This document shows, one piece after another, positions 42,701 to 54,700 of a stretch of 64,000 bases of DNA (the stretch's first letter is position 1; each line of letters begins with the position of its first letter). The notes under the pieces are model-generated. The model was not told where the DNA came from. It worked only from the letters and a program-made list of their open reading frames with translations, and ran no database searches. The DNA comes from Trissonchulus latispiculum (Eukaryota; Nematoda; Enoplea; Enoplida; Ironidae), in assembly GCA_030248195.1 (NCBI GenBank), contig JASAND010030682.1, positions 1 through 64,000 of the forward strand. Direction: 5' to 3'. The translations under genes and the position numbers were made by a program.

Positions 42701-45700
42701 ATGATTACAAAGAATTCCTTATGTGTTAGCTAGCTGGTCAGCCTAAGCTTTTTATAATGCCTTAGCTGCATTCCAAACCAGCATGTTAAATCGTGTGTAA
42801 TGGAGATAACTTTGAGGAATTTTATTTTAACACACTACTGCAAATTTCTTAACTTTAGCAAATTAAGATAACACGCTAATGTTATCCAACTTTTTTGTCT
42901 TTCACAATCAACAGATTCCAAACTTAATTGAAATTTGAATATTGCTAATCTACGGACATTTTCCTTCTGTCCTATCTGAGTGCTCGACCATTCCCTCCGA
43001 CTCCTTTCTGCAGCCTATTTCTTTTTTACCCAAGGCTACCGAGCAAGCCAAACAGTTTTCAGCCAACTTCGTCACTGTTGTCAAGCGGGGGGCAATTGTA
43101 GTCGGCAAACGACTATAGTTGCCTTGGGGGTGACTGAAATAACCGCACGGCAGTCTTGGCTTAGGGACCATGTTTTCTGTCCATGGTCTTTGCTTCTCCG
43201 CCTCTTGTCCGTATTTTAGTCACGGTCTGTGGAGAGCAGCCTTTTTCGGTTCTCAGGAAGAGCCACAATAATGCTGTGTCACTTACAAAGAAAGACACCG
43301 ATAAATACTTTTTTGAAGTTCGACCGATTTTGGCAACCTGACGAAGCCTTCGTCTTCATATTCTCGTTTCCACATAGGAAACCTGACTTTTCTCTGTGGT
43401 CCTTCCTCTTGTAGTCCAGTCGACCGCCGTTTCTGATTGACCCGATGACTCTGGTTGACCTGTTGACTCTGGCTTGACGGGCCGGGCTCCGACTTAAAGT
43501 CTGTCGTAACTGGACACTGGACTGGGGTTCCGGGGCCACTTTTTTGTCAGTTGAATTCGCCAAGCAAATTCCCCCGGCACTGCTTTATCTTCACAAAGAC
43601 GTTTCAGTCTTTGGACGTTCACGGTTACACGTACACCCACCCCGTACGATGACGTCTCCACCTATGCTAAAATCAACAAATATACAATAGAAACATGGAA
43701 AGTGCCACGTTAAAAAGTGAAATAGAAAATTAGAAATTGAATGCAACAAATTCAAAGGGTTTGAACCCAGCTTGTCTACGCCCCGGTTAGTCAACTCATA
43801 ATTGGGGTGTCTCCAATTAATCAACTGTTTTTCAGTCCATCCCCACCTAGTCCACTTTTTCACAAGCAGACATGTGCAGGAGGGAAAGTTTTGGGGGTGC
43901 CCAAAAACTCCGGATTCTGGGGGGGGGAGGGACCCCTCTGTGGGAGTGAGCTCGAAGTCTGGGGGGGGGTGAAACCCCCCTCCCCAAACCCCCCCCCCAA
44001 ACACATGTTGTGTTCACTGTTCACAGGGCATCCCCAATTGGTCAACCCAGTTTCTTGTCGTCCCCACTTGGTCAACTCTTCTCTGGGTCACCAAATTTGC
44101 TCAGGGGGTTCTGCTCTTCGGTGACTAAAAGCCTTAACTTTCAACACCAGTTAAGCTCTGTTATGTAATTAATTCCACAGATATACTATTTAAAGTTTTT
44201 CCCGCCGCGGGCATGAAAAGGTTAATCAGTTGTTCTAATTTTATGAGGTTTGACCGAATTAAATTGAAAATCGTTCTTCCCACGGCTTCTCGAGAAAAGC
44301 GGCTGAAAATGACCACTTATATTTTTGGCTATCATATTTTAGTGAGAGCACCTACAGAGACGGTACTGCCACCACCTTTCGACAACACTGTTTCAATATA
44401 AAAGTACAGAATAACCCTATATCCGTTTACCACTTACAGCATGATGAAAGTTTCAGAATGTTCCTTTGAACTCCAAAGTTCAGCTGGGGAACTGTCACAC
44501 CCTTAACTGTGATGGATGGAAACTCCAATCACTTCCTCTAACTCCAATGGCTCTGTGTTTTTATAAAATCTTCCGGGATTGCTTATATAATCTCATAGCC
44601 ATCGTCTGCTGTCCCAAGAGCTTCAGAAACAGCATAGAATTGCGGCATTGCGCCGTCGTTAGCTGGATACCCTTGGTGTCGCAAAGCTCTTCAATTCCGC
44701 TTTTCATCAGATACTTTCCGTAGACCTTGGCTCCATTTTCCACAAATTTCCGTTTCCCGAAATATGATGACATGGCTAAAGAACAACTTGGCAAAAGGAG
44801 GATTGTTCACAACACAAGGCCGAAATAGCATAGTAGAATCATTTTCCATAAGAGAACCAGATTTGCCAGTGGAGCGGAAGACAACAGAATGAAAACTTCT
44901 TCGGACTCAATTGGAACAATTAGTCTGCTTCTACCATTTTTGAAATTGTTAAACATTCTCCTCAACACGCTTCTGGGCTTTGGGAACGCATCGCAAAGTC
45001 GTGGCATCGCTACGTGTTAAAGTTGAATATTGAAGTTGAGAATCAGATCTTGGTACTTAGTGTAAGGCTGAAATGAATTGAATCAAATGGATATTAAAAA
45101 CTAATACCTATAGCCTTAGACAAAATTTGACAAAGCAACCTTTCTTTTAGAATATTATTTACAACAATAACAATCGTCAGGTAAACAGCGAATAAATGTC
45201 AACAAAAACTGGACTAAACCAGTAATGTTATTATTTGCCAACGTAGCTGATTAAATCTTACATGGTTTATATTTCTTCACTTAACAGTAATTAAGTTTGC
45301 GCGTAGCGCAACACTCCGGGCCGCTCAGTTAATGCAGGACACCGGAACCATCGGGATAAAGTCGCCCACTGAGCACATAGGGAACCAAAGAAAGTTGAGG
45401 AATAAACTCGCACCAACGAAACCAAAATTGACGAAAACCAGCGTGATTAACATGAAATGAATCCGAATGAAACAGTCGTCGGTTAATCCGACTGGGACGG
45501 TCGAGGAAAGGATTATTTCTGGAGAGGGGCCACTCACAAAGATGAAAATTGTCTGGAAATCGTAGATGTTTCCACTGGCGTTTGACCCAGCGGTTATGGG
45601 ACCGTACGGAATGGTTGTTCGGAATTTCAATGGCGCAATTGAAAATGACTTGTGTGGTGGTGCTGCTACGAAGAGGCTCCAACAGGGAAACCAGTTGATC

Positions 45701-48700
45701 CCAGGAATGCTGCCACTTGGAGCAATGTTGGCGGGCATGATTGACGCCACAACTGATAATAACAATTTTATAATCTGACATCGATACATTCTGACTAGCG
45801 CAGGCATTGGCCAGACGATGATATTTACCACCCGAAATCGCAATAACGTTACCACCACCGATTGATGTCACCTGCCGACCTTGACTGTCTGATAACAAAA
45901 AAACTGTCTTAGATGTAGGAGCTGCTGACAGACAATATGATGTTAGCAGCTGGCTCATAGGAAACGAACAACCATAAGCGCCATTTTGAAATTGGGAAAA
46001 AAGGACTTCAACCAGTCGACCATAGAGATTGAAGCCAGGGAAATGACGATCTTTGATTCGACCACTGATGCCGAGAAGTGTGGATTTGCGAATACCGCAA
46101 GACCACACGTAACTGTCTCCACCATTTCCGGATGTCGCAAAAAATTGAATACCTTCGTCTCCAATATGAGCACGTAAACTGACAAAGGCGTCATGGAAAG
46201 GATTATTCTTCTGTTCCAAAAGATGAACGAGGATCGCCATATAGATTTGATCTGAAGAAAAGATCCACTGAGTATTCGGATGACGGACTTGTTGACGAGC
46301 CCACGTTGCTATCGAAATAGGATTATCCCGAAATTTTTGATTAGTTATTAAGTAATCAGCTTCAGCAAATGCACCATGTTGGAGTAGAAAAATATACCAA
46401 TAAGCCATTTCAATGGAAGTAACAGATTTAAATCCAACATTAAATGAATACTTGACAAATCTTGACAATTTACTGACATCATCAATAATGACTTGACATT
46501 TGGAAAGAGCCATCCTGAAACATAGGATAAATATTTGGATAACTGTTAGAATCAATCAGTTGAATATGGTACCTTCACCACTAGTAAAAAAGAAGATACT
46601 GAAATTAGGAATAAAATAGCGTTAGAAAAGCCGCCGCCGCCGGTCTGGAAGAAAATGTAAACGCCAAAAATGGAATAAAATTGCTTGAGAAAGCACAAAA
46701 GCAGAAGAATCTCAAACACTGAGATAGTTTTGAGGTTGTGACAAACACAAATGAATAGTTGTCTGGAAATTGAAGGTTCAATTAGATGAAATATAAGAAT
46801 CCATTATTCCAAAGATTGATATAACATTGGAATAGATTATCTCGAACACTGAGATAATCTTGGACTGGTTTATCTCAATTACTGAGATAACATAATGGAA
46901 TATTATTGGATTGAAATATACAATGAATCGTAACCACGATACAAAGCTTATCAAAGGATTGAGATAATTTTGGAGTAGATTAAACATATCAAATGGATTA
47001 TTTCAAAAGACTGAAATAATCTTGAAAATGGATTGTCTCAAACACTGAGACTAATAGAATCTGGACGGAACTTAGTCGGAGTCTTCCATATCGAAGACCT
47101 CCTGCCAAGCCTTGATCTTGTCCAAGGCACGTTGTGCAGTCAAACGAGAAGGCCGACGCGTTGTAGCCTTCTCCCTGGTTGATTTGGAAATGAATTCTTC
47201 TGAGGACGTTTCTTCCAGTGGAAATATTAAACGCATTGGGCGCACTAGTTTCCTACCATCCGGTAAAGCAATGGTCGCATGTCGGACTTGACCATCATTA
47301 CCGGCGTGAAATTCCTGGATTCTACCAATCTTCCATCTACATCGTGGAAGTTGCTCCTTAATTTGAACCACTGTTCCTACCTTTGGTTGGATGTCACTAG
47401 CATTTCTTACCTGCATGCTTTTTAATTGTTGTTCCCTCAGTTGTGCTAAATAATCGGTTTTCCAGACCTTCCAAAATTCAGACAGCAGCTTTTGACCCTT
47501 TTGCCATAAAGTAGTCAAATTCTGCCTCGACTTTGAAATGTTTTCCATGACTTGAGGGTCGCAAGTGTCGGTGGCACCTTCTGGAAGTCCAACCTTGCCA
47601 CCTTTTGCTAAAAAATGGGATGGACTGAGACTAAACTCGCCAACATCTTTGTTCGAGGTGGTTAGCGGTCTGGAATTGATCACCGCTGAAACTTCCGCCG
47701 TAACGGTTTGAAGCTGAATAAGAGTAAGCAGTTTGCTTCCCAGGACTTTTCTCAGTGCTCTTTTAACAGAGCCAACGAGCCTTTCATAGAATCCGCCCAT
47801 CCAAGGGGCCATTTCTGGAATGAATTTCCATTGAATTCCTGAAGAAGATGCATGCTCCTGGACTTCCTGAGTCTCACACACTTGCTTTACCAATGTCTTT
47901 GCAGTTTTGAAAGTTTTTGCGTTGTCTGAAATTATCATTTTTGGCACTCCATAAAATGAAGTAAATCGACGTAAAGCTTGAAGAAATTCTTCTGTTGACA
48001 TATCTTGGACGACCTCCAGATGTACAGCTCTGGTTACTGCACACGTGAACAGACAGATCCAAACTTTCTTCTGGTCAGCCATGGAGTTATGCTGAATTTT
48101 GACAAACAACGGACCAAAGTAGTCGATACCGGTGTAGTCGAATGGAAGGCATATCGATAGCCGGAACTCAGGAATAGGAGGCATCTCTGGAACCTGGAAT
48201 GGCCCTCCGTCATACTTTCTGCAGACCCCACAACCATTCAGTACCTTTTTCACTTCTGACTTTGCACAAACGATCCAGAATTTCTTTCTGAGAACACTAA
48301 CAACATAGTTTACTCCTGAATGAAAAGTGCGATGATGCACATCTAGTATGATTACATTGGTGAACAGATTGTTTCTTGGTAGTACCATTGGTTCCTTGGC
48401 CAGCTTACTGAAGGGAGCAAATTCTAGTCTACCTTTGCACTTAATAAGACCATCGTTATCTCTGAATAAACTCAGCTGCTTTACTAACGTATGTTTGGAA
48501 TCAAGCAGATTAGGAAAAGCAGATTCTTGGACGTATCGAACCCATAGCTTTTCAGCTTGTACAATCTCGTTGTATTGAAGGTACGGCAGTTTTGAGGATT
48601 CTTGATTTTTGTGCAAATTGCGTAAAAAGCGAAGAACCCATGCCGTCGTTCTCAGAAGTTTGGCTAAGGAAGAAAATTTTTCCAAAGTAAGCACCATACC

Positions 48701-51700
48701 GATTCCTGATTGGACTTGAGTTGTTTGTTGCCATTGAAACAGATGTTGAAGACTGGCTTTTCTGTATCTCACAAAATGGAATTGAGGATTCAGACCAGTA
48801 TGCTTGCTTTAATAGCAAAAATTTCGGTCCGTGCCACCACAACTGACAGTTTGCCAATTCCATACTGTCCATTCCTCTTGACGGAAGATCAACAGGATTA
48901 CAAGCAGTAGGGACATAGCGGAATTTAACTCCAGTATGGCCCTTACGTTCACGAACGCGATTTGAACAAAAACTGTCAAAAACTCGCTGTGAATTGATCC
49001 AATGAAGAACACATTTGGAATCTGTCCAAATGATTACCTTGTCCACAGGAATTCTCAGTTGTTCCTTGACGAAACCGGTTGCTCGTACTCTCAACACTGC
49101 AGCCATAAGTTCTAGTCTGGATATAGAGATCACTTTAATTGGCGCTAGACGTGCTTTGGAGAACAAAAGATTGACACTGATGCATTTGTGGCCGCACATG
49201 GTTCGCAAGTAAATTGCTGTGGCATAAGCCTTTGACGAAGCATCGCAAAAGCAATGGATATCGACAGTTCCTGTTGAGGCAACAAATCGAGGAATTGAAA
49301 TTTCCGAAATTCCACACAGTGATCGCAGAATTTTATTGGCTTCTTTTTTCAGTTTTTTCAGTTCAAAGGGGAATCCCAATTCAACATTTTCTTCCAAACC
49401 TCCTGCATCAATGATTTTCCTGGCAGGAGTACGGGGGCAAACACTCTTAGGGATCAAATACTGCGGACAACGATTGGAATAATAGTCTCTTTGTTAGTGG
49501 TTCAAGCTGCAAGCATTTTCCAATGGGGCAGCATAAGGTATCTTCCTTAGTATTCCATTTCAGCCCCAACACCTTACAGGTTTCTTCCTTCCCCCGATCG
49601 TCTGGATCAAAGATTTCTTGCATTTGATTGGAAGTCGAATACCATTCTCGAATATTCATTGAGATTTGAGAGAACAGGTGCTTAGCTTCTCTATAGAAAT
49701 TATTAGCTTCGTCCAGACTCTGAGTTCCAGTGATCACGTTATCAACGTAGATGTTGTCCTTAATGGTCCTAGCAACTTCAGAATCAGACTGACACAAGTG
49801 GTATTTGACTGTCGCTCCCAACAAAAACGGGCTAGAGATAACACCGAACGGAACACGGCAGAATCTGTATTGAACCAGATTAGACCCCTGAACTGGCTTC
49901 GTGGGGTCTCGTAGCCATAAAAATCTGGTGACATCTCGGTCTTGCCTCTGCAAACCGACCTGCAAAAAGGCCTTTTCAATGTCACACGTGAGGGCAATCT
50001 TGTTCAGTCTGAATCGCAACAACATTCCTGCAAGATCTTCTAGAATAACAGGGTCCCGTAGTAGACATTCGTTGAGGCTTAGACTGTCTTTTCTAGATTT
50101 AGCGGACGCATCGTATACAATCCGTAGTTTCGTTGTTGCGCGGTCATTTTTAATAACACAATGATGTGGGATATAGTGTACTTTATGGTTTTTATCTTCG
50201 GATTCCACTTCTGCCTTATCTGATGTCACCACTTCTTCAATTACGCCTTTTCCTAATTGATCTTGGATGGTCTTATCATAGGCTTGGATGACTTCCTGGT
50301 TGTCTTTGATACGGTTATGCAGCGATTTAAGTCTACCCAATGCCAGGTAGTAGTTGCTTGGAAGATCAGGATTGTCATCTTTCCAGGGCCACGTAACTTC
50401 ATATCGTCCATCGTTTAGTTTTATAGTATTATTGAAACGCTGAAGAGCATGATCGTCATCGCATTGATATGGATTGTCTTTAACCCCAATATCTTCAAGT
50501 GACCAAAATCGTTCCACGTTGAAGTTACTCTCTGGAGCACTGTTAGTAGTTTGATAAAGAGTTAAAGCCATACAGTCGTTTTGATCGTTGGAGGAAACCT
50601 TTACAGTAGATATGTATCCGAATTTGGAGTTCAACAGATACAACCCATTCTCCAAACAAATTCGTTCTGTTCCTACAAATTCGTAGTAGTGATCAGCACC
50701 AATCAGTATGTCAATGTTCACCTGTTGACTGTGTTCAACCGGTGGATCGGCTAGTGGAATACATTCAAGGATTGGATTTGAGCCAATATCCAAAGGATAT
50801 TTTTGGATAGGACATGTGATTGTATCTGTCACTAACGCCTCAACTGTGATTGATTGGCTTTCCAAAACTGGGATAGGGATACTGACTTTGGGATAGACGA
50901 TAGTCTTCCTTCGACGGTCTCCAAATTTTGCAATTGAGACAGCCTCATCTTCTTCTGATGTGAGTCCCAAAGAAGAAACGAGCTGTGTCGTCACATAGCT
51001 TCTGGTGCTCCCAGTGTCAAAAAATAAGCCTTGCGCGAACATCTGTTCTGGGAAATCGGACCTCTGCCATCTGCATATAGACCTGATTTCCACTGTGGAT
51101 TAAAGTTGAATCATGACTTGACGAAGCAGCAGCTCCTTTTGAATTACCAGGAAGGATAGTTTCCTTCTGGCGGAGAACAGGATCTTTGGATGCTCCAAAC
51201 TTCTTTTCGCATAAACTGCTGTGATGAGTAGGCTGCTTGCAGTAGAAGCAAGGTTTCAGTCTTTGACAGTTTCTGGAGCTGTGTCCACTTGCTAGGCATC
51301 GGTAGCAACCACCTTCGATTCGTTCCTTTCGCTGACTGGTAGTTTTAAATTGATCGCAGAGGTCTGCGAAATGTTTTTGTCCGCAGTAGCAGCAGCTTAA
51401 TTTGCTCTTTGCCGTCTTCGAGTTACTGACTAATGCTCCTTGTGATATATAGAGCTGTTTCCCTTTTGATTTGTTTGTATACGGATTGATACCAGAGGAC
51501 TGAGGATCTTTGGCATTGTATCGATCGCTCATGTCACGAGCTTTAATATCTCCTTTCATTAATTCTCTGAGACGAGAGAGTTTCCACGGATCTGATCCAT
51601 TCTTTCGATGAAGCTCAATGCGAAGCCCTCTAGGAAGTTTCGACAAAATGATCAGTGTGAACACCTGCCCGAAGACTTCTTCTGACAATTCTAGCGCCAC

Positions 51701-54700
51701 GAGGCTGCGAATGTGTTTTTCACATTCATCGTAAATCTTCCTGGGCTTCAGATTAGTTGCATCTGGATCTCCAAAACGCTCTTTGAGAACCTCAATCACA
51801 ACCTTGTAGTTGTCTCCTGTGATTCGATAACCTTCGACGACTTCTAAAGCATCCCCACGGAGATAACTTTTCAGATATTTCAACTTTTCCACCTCCGCAA
51901 GGTGTGGATTCTTATCTACGGTGGACTGAAAAGTGTCCCAAAATTCTTGCCATTCGAGTGGATTGCCAGAAAACAGTTTAACTTCAAGTTTGGGCAACTC
52001 TGCTGTTTTCGTAATGGATTTGGAACCGGAATCGCTTTGCGGTTTTGAACAAGTGGACTTCTGTGTTGGATTCTCCGCTTTCTTGGAAGACAGTATACTC
52101 TCCACAGATTTGATGAGATCAACGATTTCTTCTCGATAAGAGCTTATGTCGTTATTTGTTTCTCCAGATCTTCATCATCTTCAATCTCATCAACAATCAA
52201 ACTGTCGAGATTTTCAACTTTATCAAAATACAATTGGAGCTTTTCAGTAATCTGTTGGAGATTACTGATAAGAATTTCTTGATCAGCAAATTGGATTTTC
52301 AGATTTTCAAAAGCCGTTTGCTGATTGCGAATGTTGATTTTGTAGCCTTGGCGCTTTTGCCGCAATGTTTTAATTTTTGTGGTAGGCATCTATTTTTATA
52401 CTACTTATTGCTTGTGCAAAGCAATCTGGATTGGAACTTTTGCCAAAATTGACAAAAGTAATATAATATCACCGGAATTATTATCAAACACTGACAATAA
52501 TACCGGAAATTCAATGATATGTTTGCTAAATACTAGCAAACTAAGAACAATGTGGAATTAAGATGCTTACTTTTTGTCAAAAACTGACAAATCCTGTAGT
52601 AATATGGAAAAAATTGCCAAAAACTGGTAAAAGTGGACAATTGAAAATAATGGCAGAACAATCTAAAGGATTAAGCCGGCGTCGGCACCATGTAAGGCTG
52701 AGATGAATTGAATCAAATGGATATTAAAAACTACTCTTGCTAATACCTATAGCCTTAGACAAAATTTGACAAAGCAACCTTTCTTTTAGAATATTATTTA
52801 CAACAATAACAATCGTCAGGTAAACAACGAATAAATGTCAACAAAAACTGGTCTAAACCAGTAATGTTATTATTATTTGCCAACGTAGCTGATTAAATCT
52901 TACATGGTTTATATTTCTTCACTTAACAGTAATTAAGTTTGCGCGTTGCGCAACACTTAGAAGCAATATTTTAGATGATGTTAGCAAGCCGTATAGAAAG
53001 TTTGTTCATACTAGCTTTTAGCCCTGCTATGTAGTTGTATATAGTATATTCATGCCTGGCCCGCAGACATGAGTAGTAATAGGTCAGCACCACTTGTATC
53101 GTCTGGCGGAGGCGGAGGAATCTCAGGAGGGTCGGGAGGCTCCGAACTAAGCTTAAAATTAAAATGTCTCTATTTTCGACAGGAAAAATTGGTATATAGG
53201 GTTTTCGACGATGTAGAATTCAAATTTGAGCTTAGTTTTCGTCTGCAACCTATTAGTTCCGTGCTGTAGCTTGCCAACGACCGGAACCATTGCTGACCCA
53301 AGCTTAAATTTGAAACTTGGTTATTTTTAATGGCAAAAATGCATTTGGGAGATTTTCGACTGTATAGAATTCGAAAATAAATTCAGTTTTCCTCCATTTC
53401 TTAGGCTCCGTGCTGCTCACCCTTAACCGGAACCATGGCAAACGTTAGCTTAAAATTAAAATTATTTATATACCCAGAAAAATTCAAGTCTTAGAATTTT
53501 TTGTGGCATAATATCAACTGTATGTGCAATGAAAACGTTGCGAGCAATTTATTTGTTACATTTGTTGCAGTGCTGTTTAATTGAATCAGTGTTGGTTTTC
53601 TGATTCTTGCTTTGACGATAATTTCTACGTAAGGTAAGCCAGGCTAGCTAGCGAAAAAATTTTATTTCAAACAATATACAGCAGGGTTTACAAGTGACTA
53701 CAGTACAAGGGAAGTCAGATATACAGCATAAATTTAATGATTGCAGTCATAATGATTCCATGGAACAATGAGCCATTCGGGCACTGTCCATCGTTTACAG
53801 GGGTGGTTTCCCAACCATTCCGTAAAGTCCACCAATCGAACGTCACAGTCCAGATTTCCCAGTGCATATGCAATGTCAATCCTGGCGGTTTCCATAGATT
53901 CGAATATTTCCTAACCTTGTAGTTGAAGTTCCCTTAGACGTGAGTAAACCTTCCAGGCAACGCCCCTCTGTAATGGCTGATCTGGTCCGGGCAAGATCAT
54001 TATGAGGGCGTGCTGTCAAGATTTCCGCAGTGCCTCTCGAAATAAAATTGAGGCATTGGCTCCGTGTCGATTAAGCGTTGCTATAATGTCCACATTTCTA
54101 TCATGGGCAGGGGTCAGACGTCTGAGATCCTCAGCCACGTTGGGAGAAAATAATTCCACTTCCAATAGATAATCCAATACAGACTCAGCCTTTATATCGT
54201 TACAAAATAATACTAAATTGTCGTTAACAAGATCCATAATTCCTAAAACAAAAATGAAAAAGATTATTGCAAGCATCAAGCAATTGTTAATGCCAAGTAC
54301 CAAAGGCGAATACAACAGTTCGGTGCCAGCTACACCTTCTACAAGTCGTAAAAGCAAAGTCACCTCATGTTGACACTATTCCTAACCGGAATAACCTGAA
54401 ATAGAGTAGGGCGAACCAAAAAAATAATTAAAATCACACTAATTGAAATAACATGCTTATTTTTAAATTTCAGGTCATACGATCTTAGGAGCTTGCATGA
54501 TGTTCAAAACTTTCTGGTTAGCAAAGGATCAGAATACAACGGCTTTGATCACGTCAGATACCCTAGCAATGAAGATATCTTTTTGGTTTCCTTCTGTGCA
54601 CTACTCCTCGCTTTGCATCTTGCAAACATATGCCCTAAAACGTCCTTTGGCTTATTGGGCAATGAGCACAAAGTTGTATACAAAAATCCTGCTGGCCGAT

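Larger units (their letters stand above)
45061..52955 (-). mobile_element. BEL/Pao LTR retrotransposon, complete, with an extra ORF
   Basis: The LTRs at 45061-45313 (3' in element orientation) and 52691-52955 (5') read TG...CA and differ by about four substitutions and two small indels. The 5-bp target duplication CTTAG lies at 45056-45060 and 52956-52960. Just inside the 5' LTR is TGGTGCCGACGCC, a primer-binding-site-like start. The order on the minus strand is gag (DUF1759 and three CCHC knuckles), protease, reverse transcriptase, RNase H, integrase and then an additional ORF in the envelope position. Gag-pol is broken into several frames, while the last ORF is intact. The insertion lies in the long receptor intron, antisense to the receptor. 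Confidence 0.93.
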
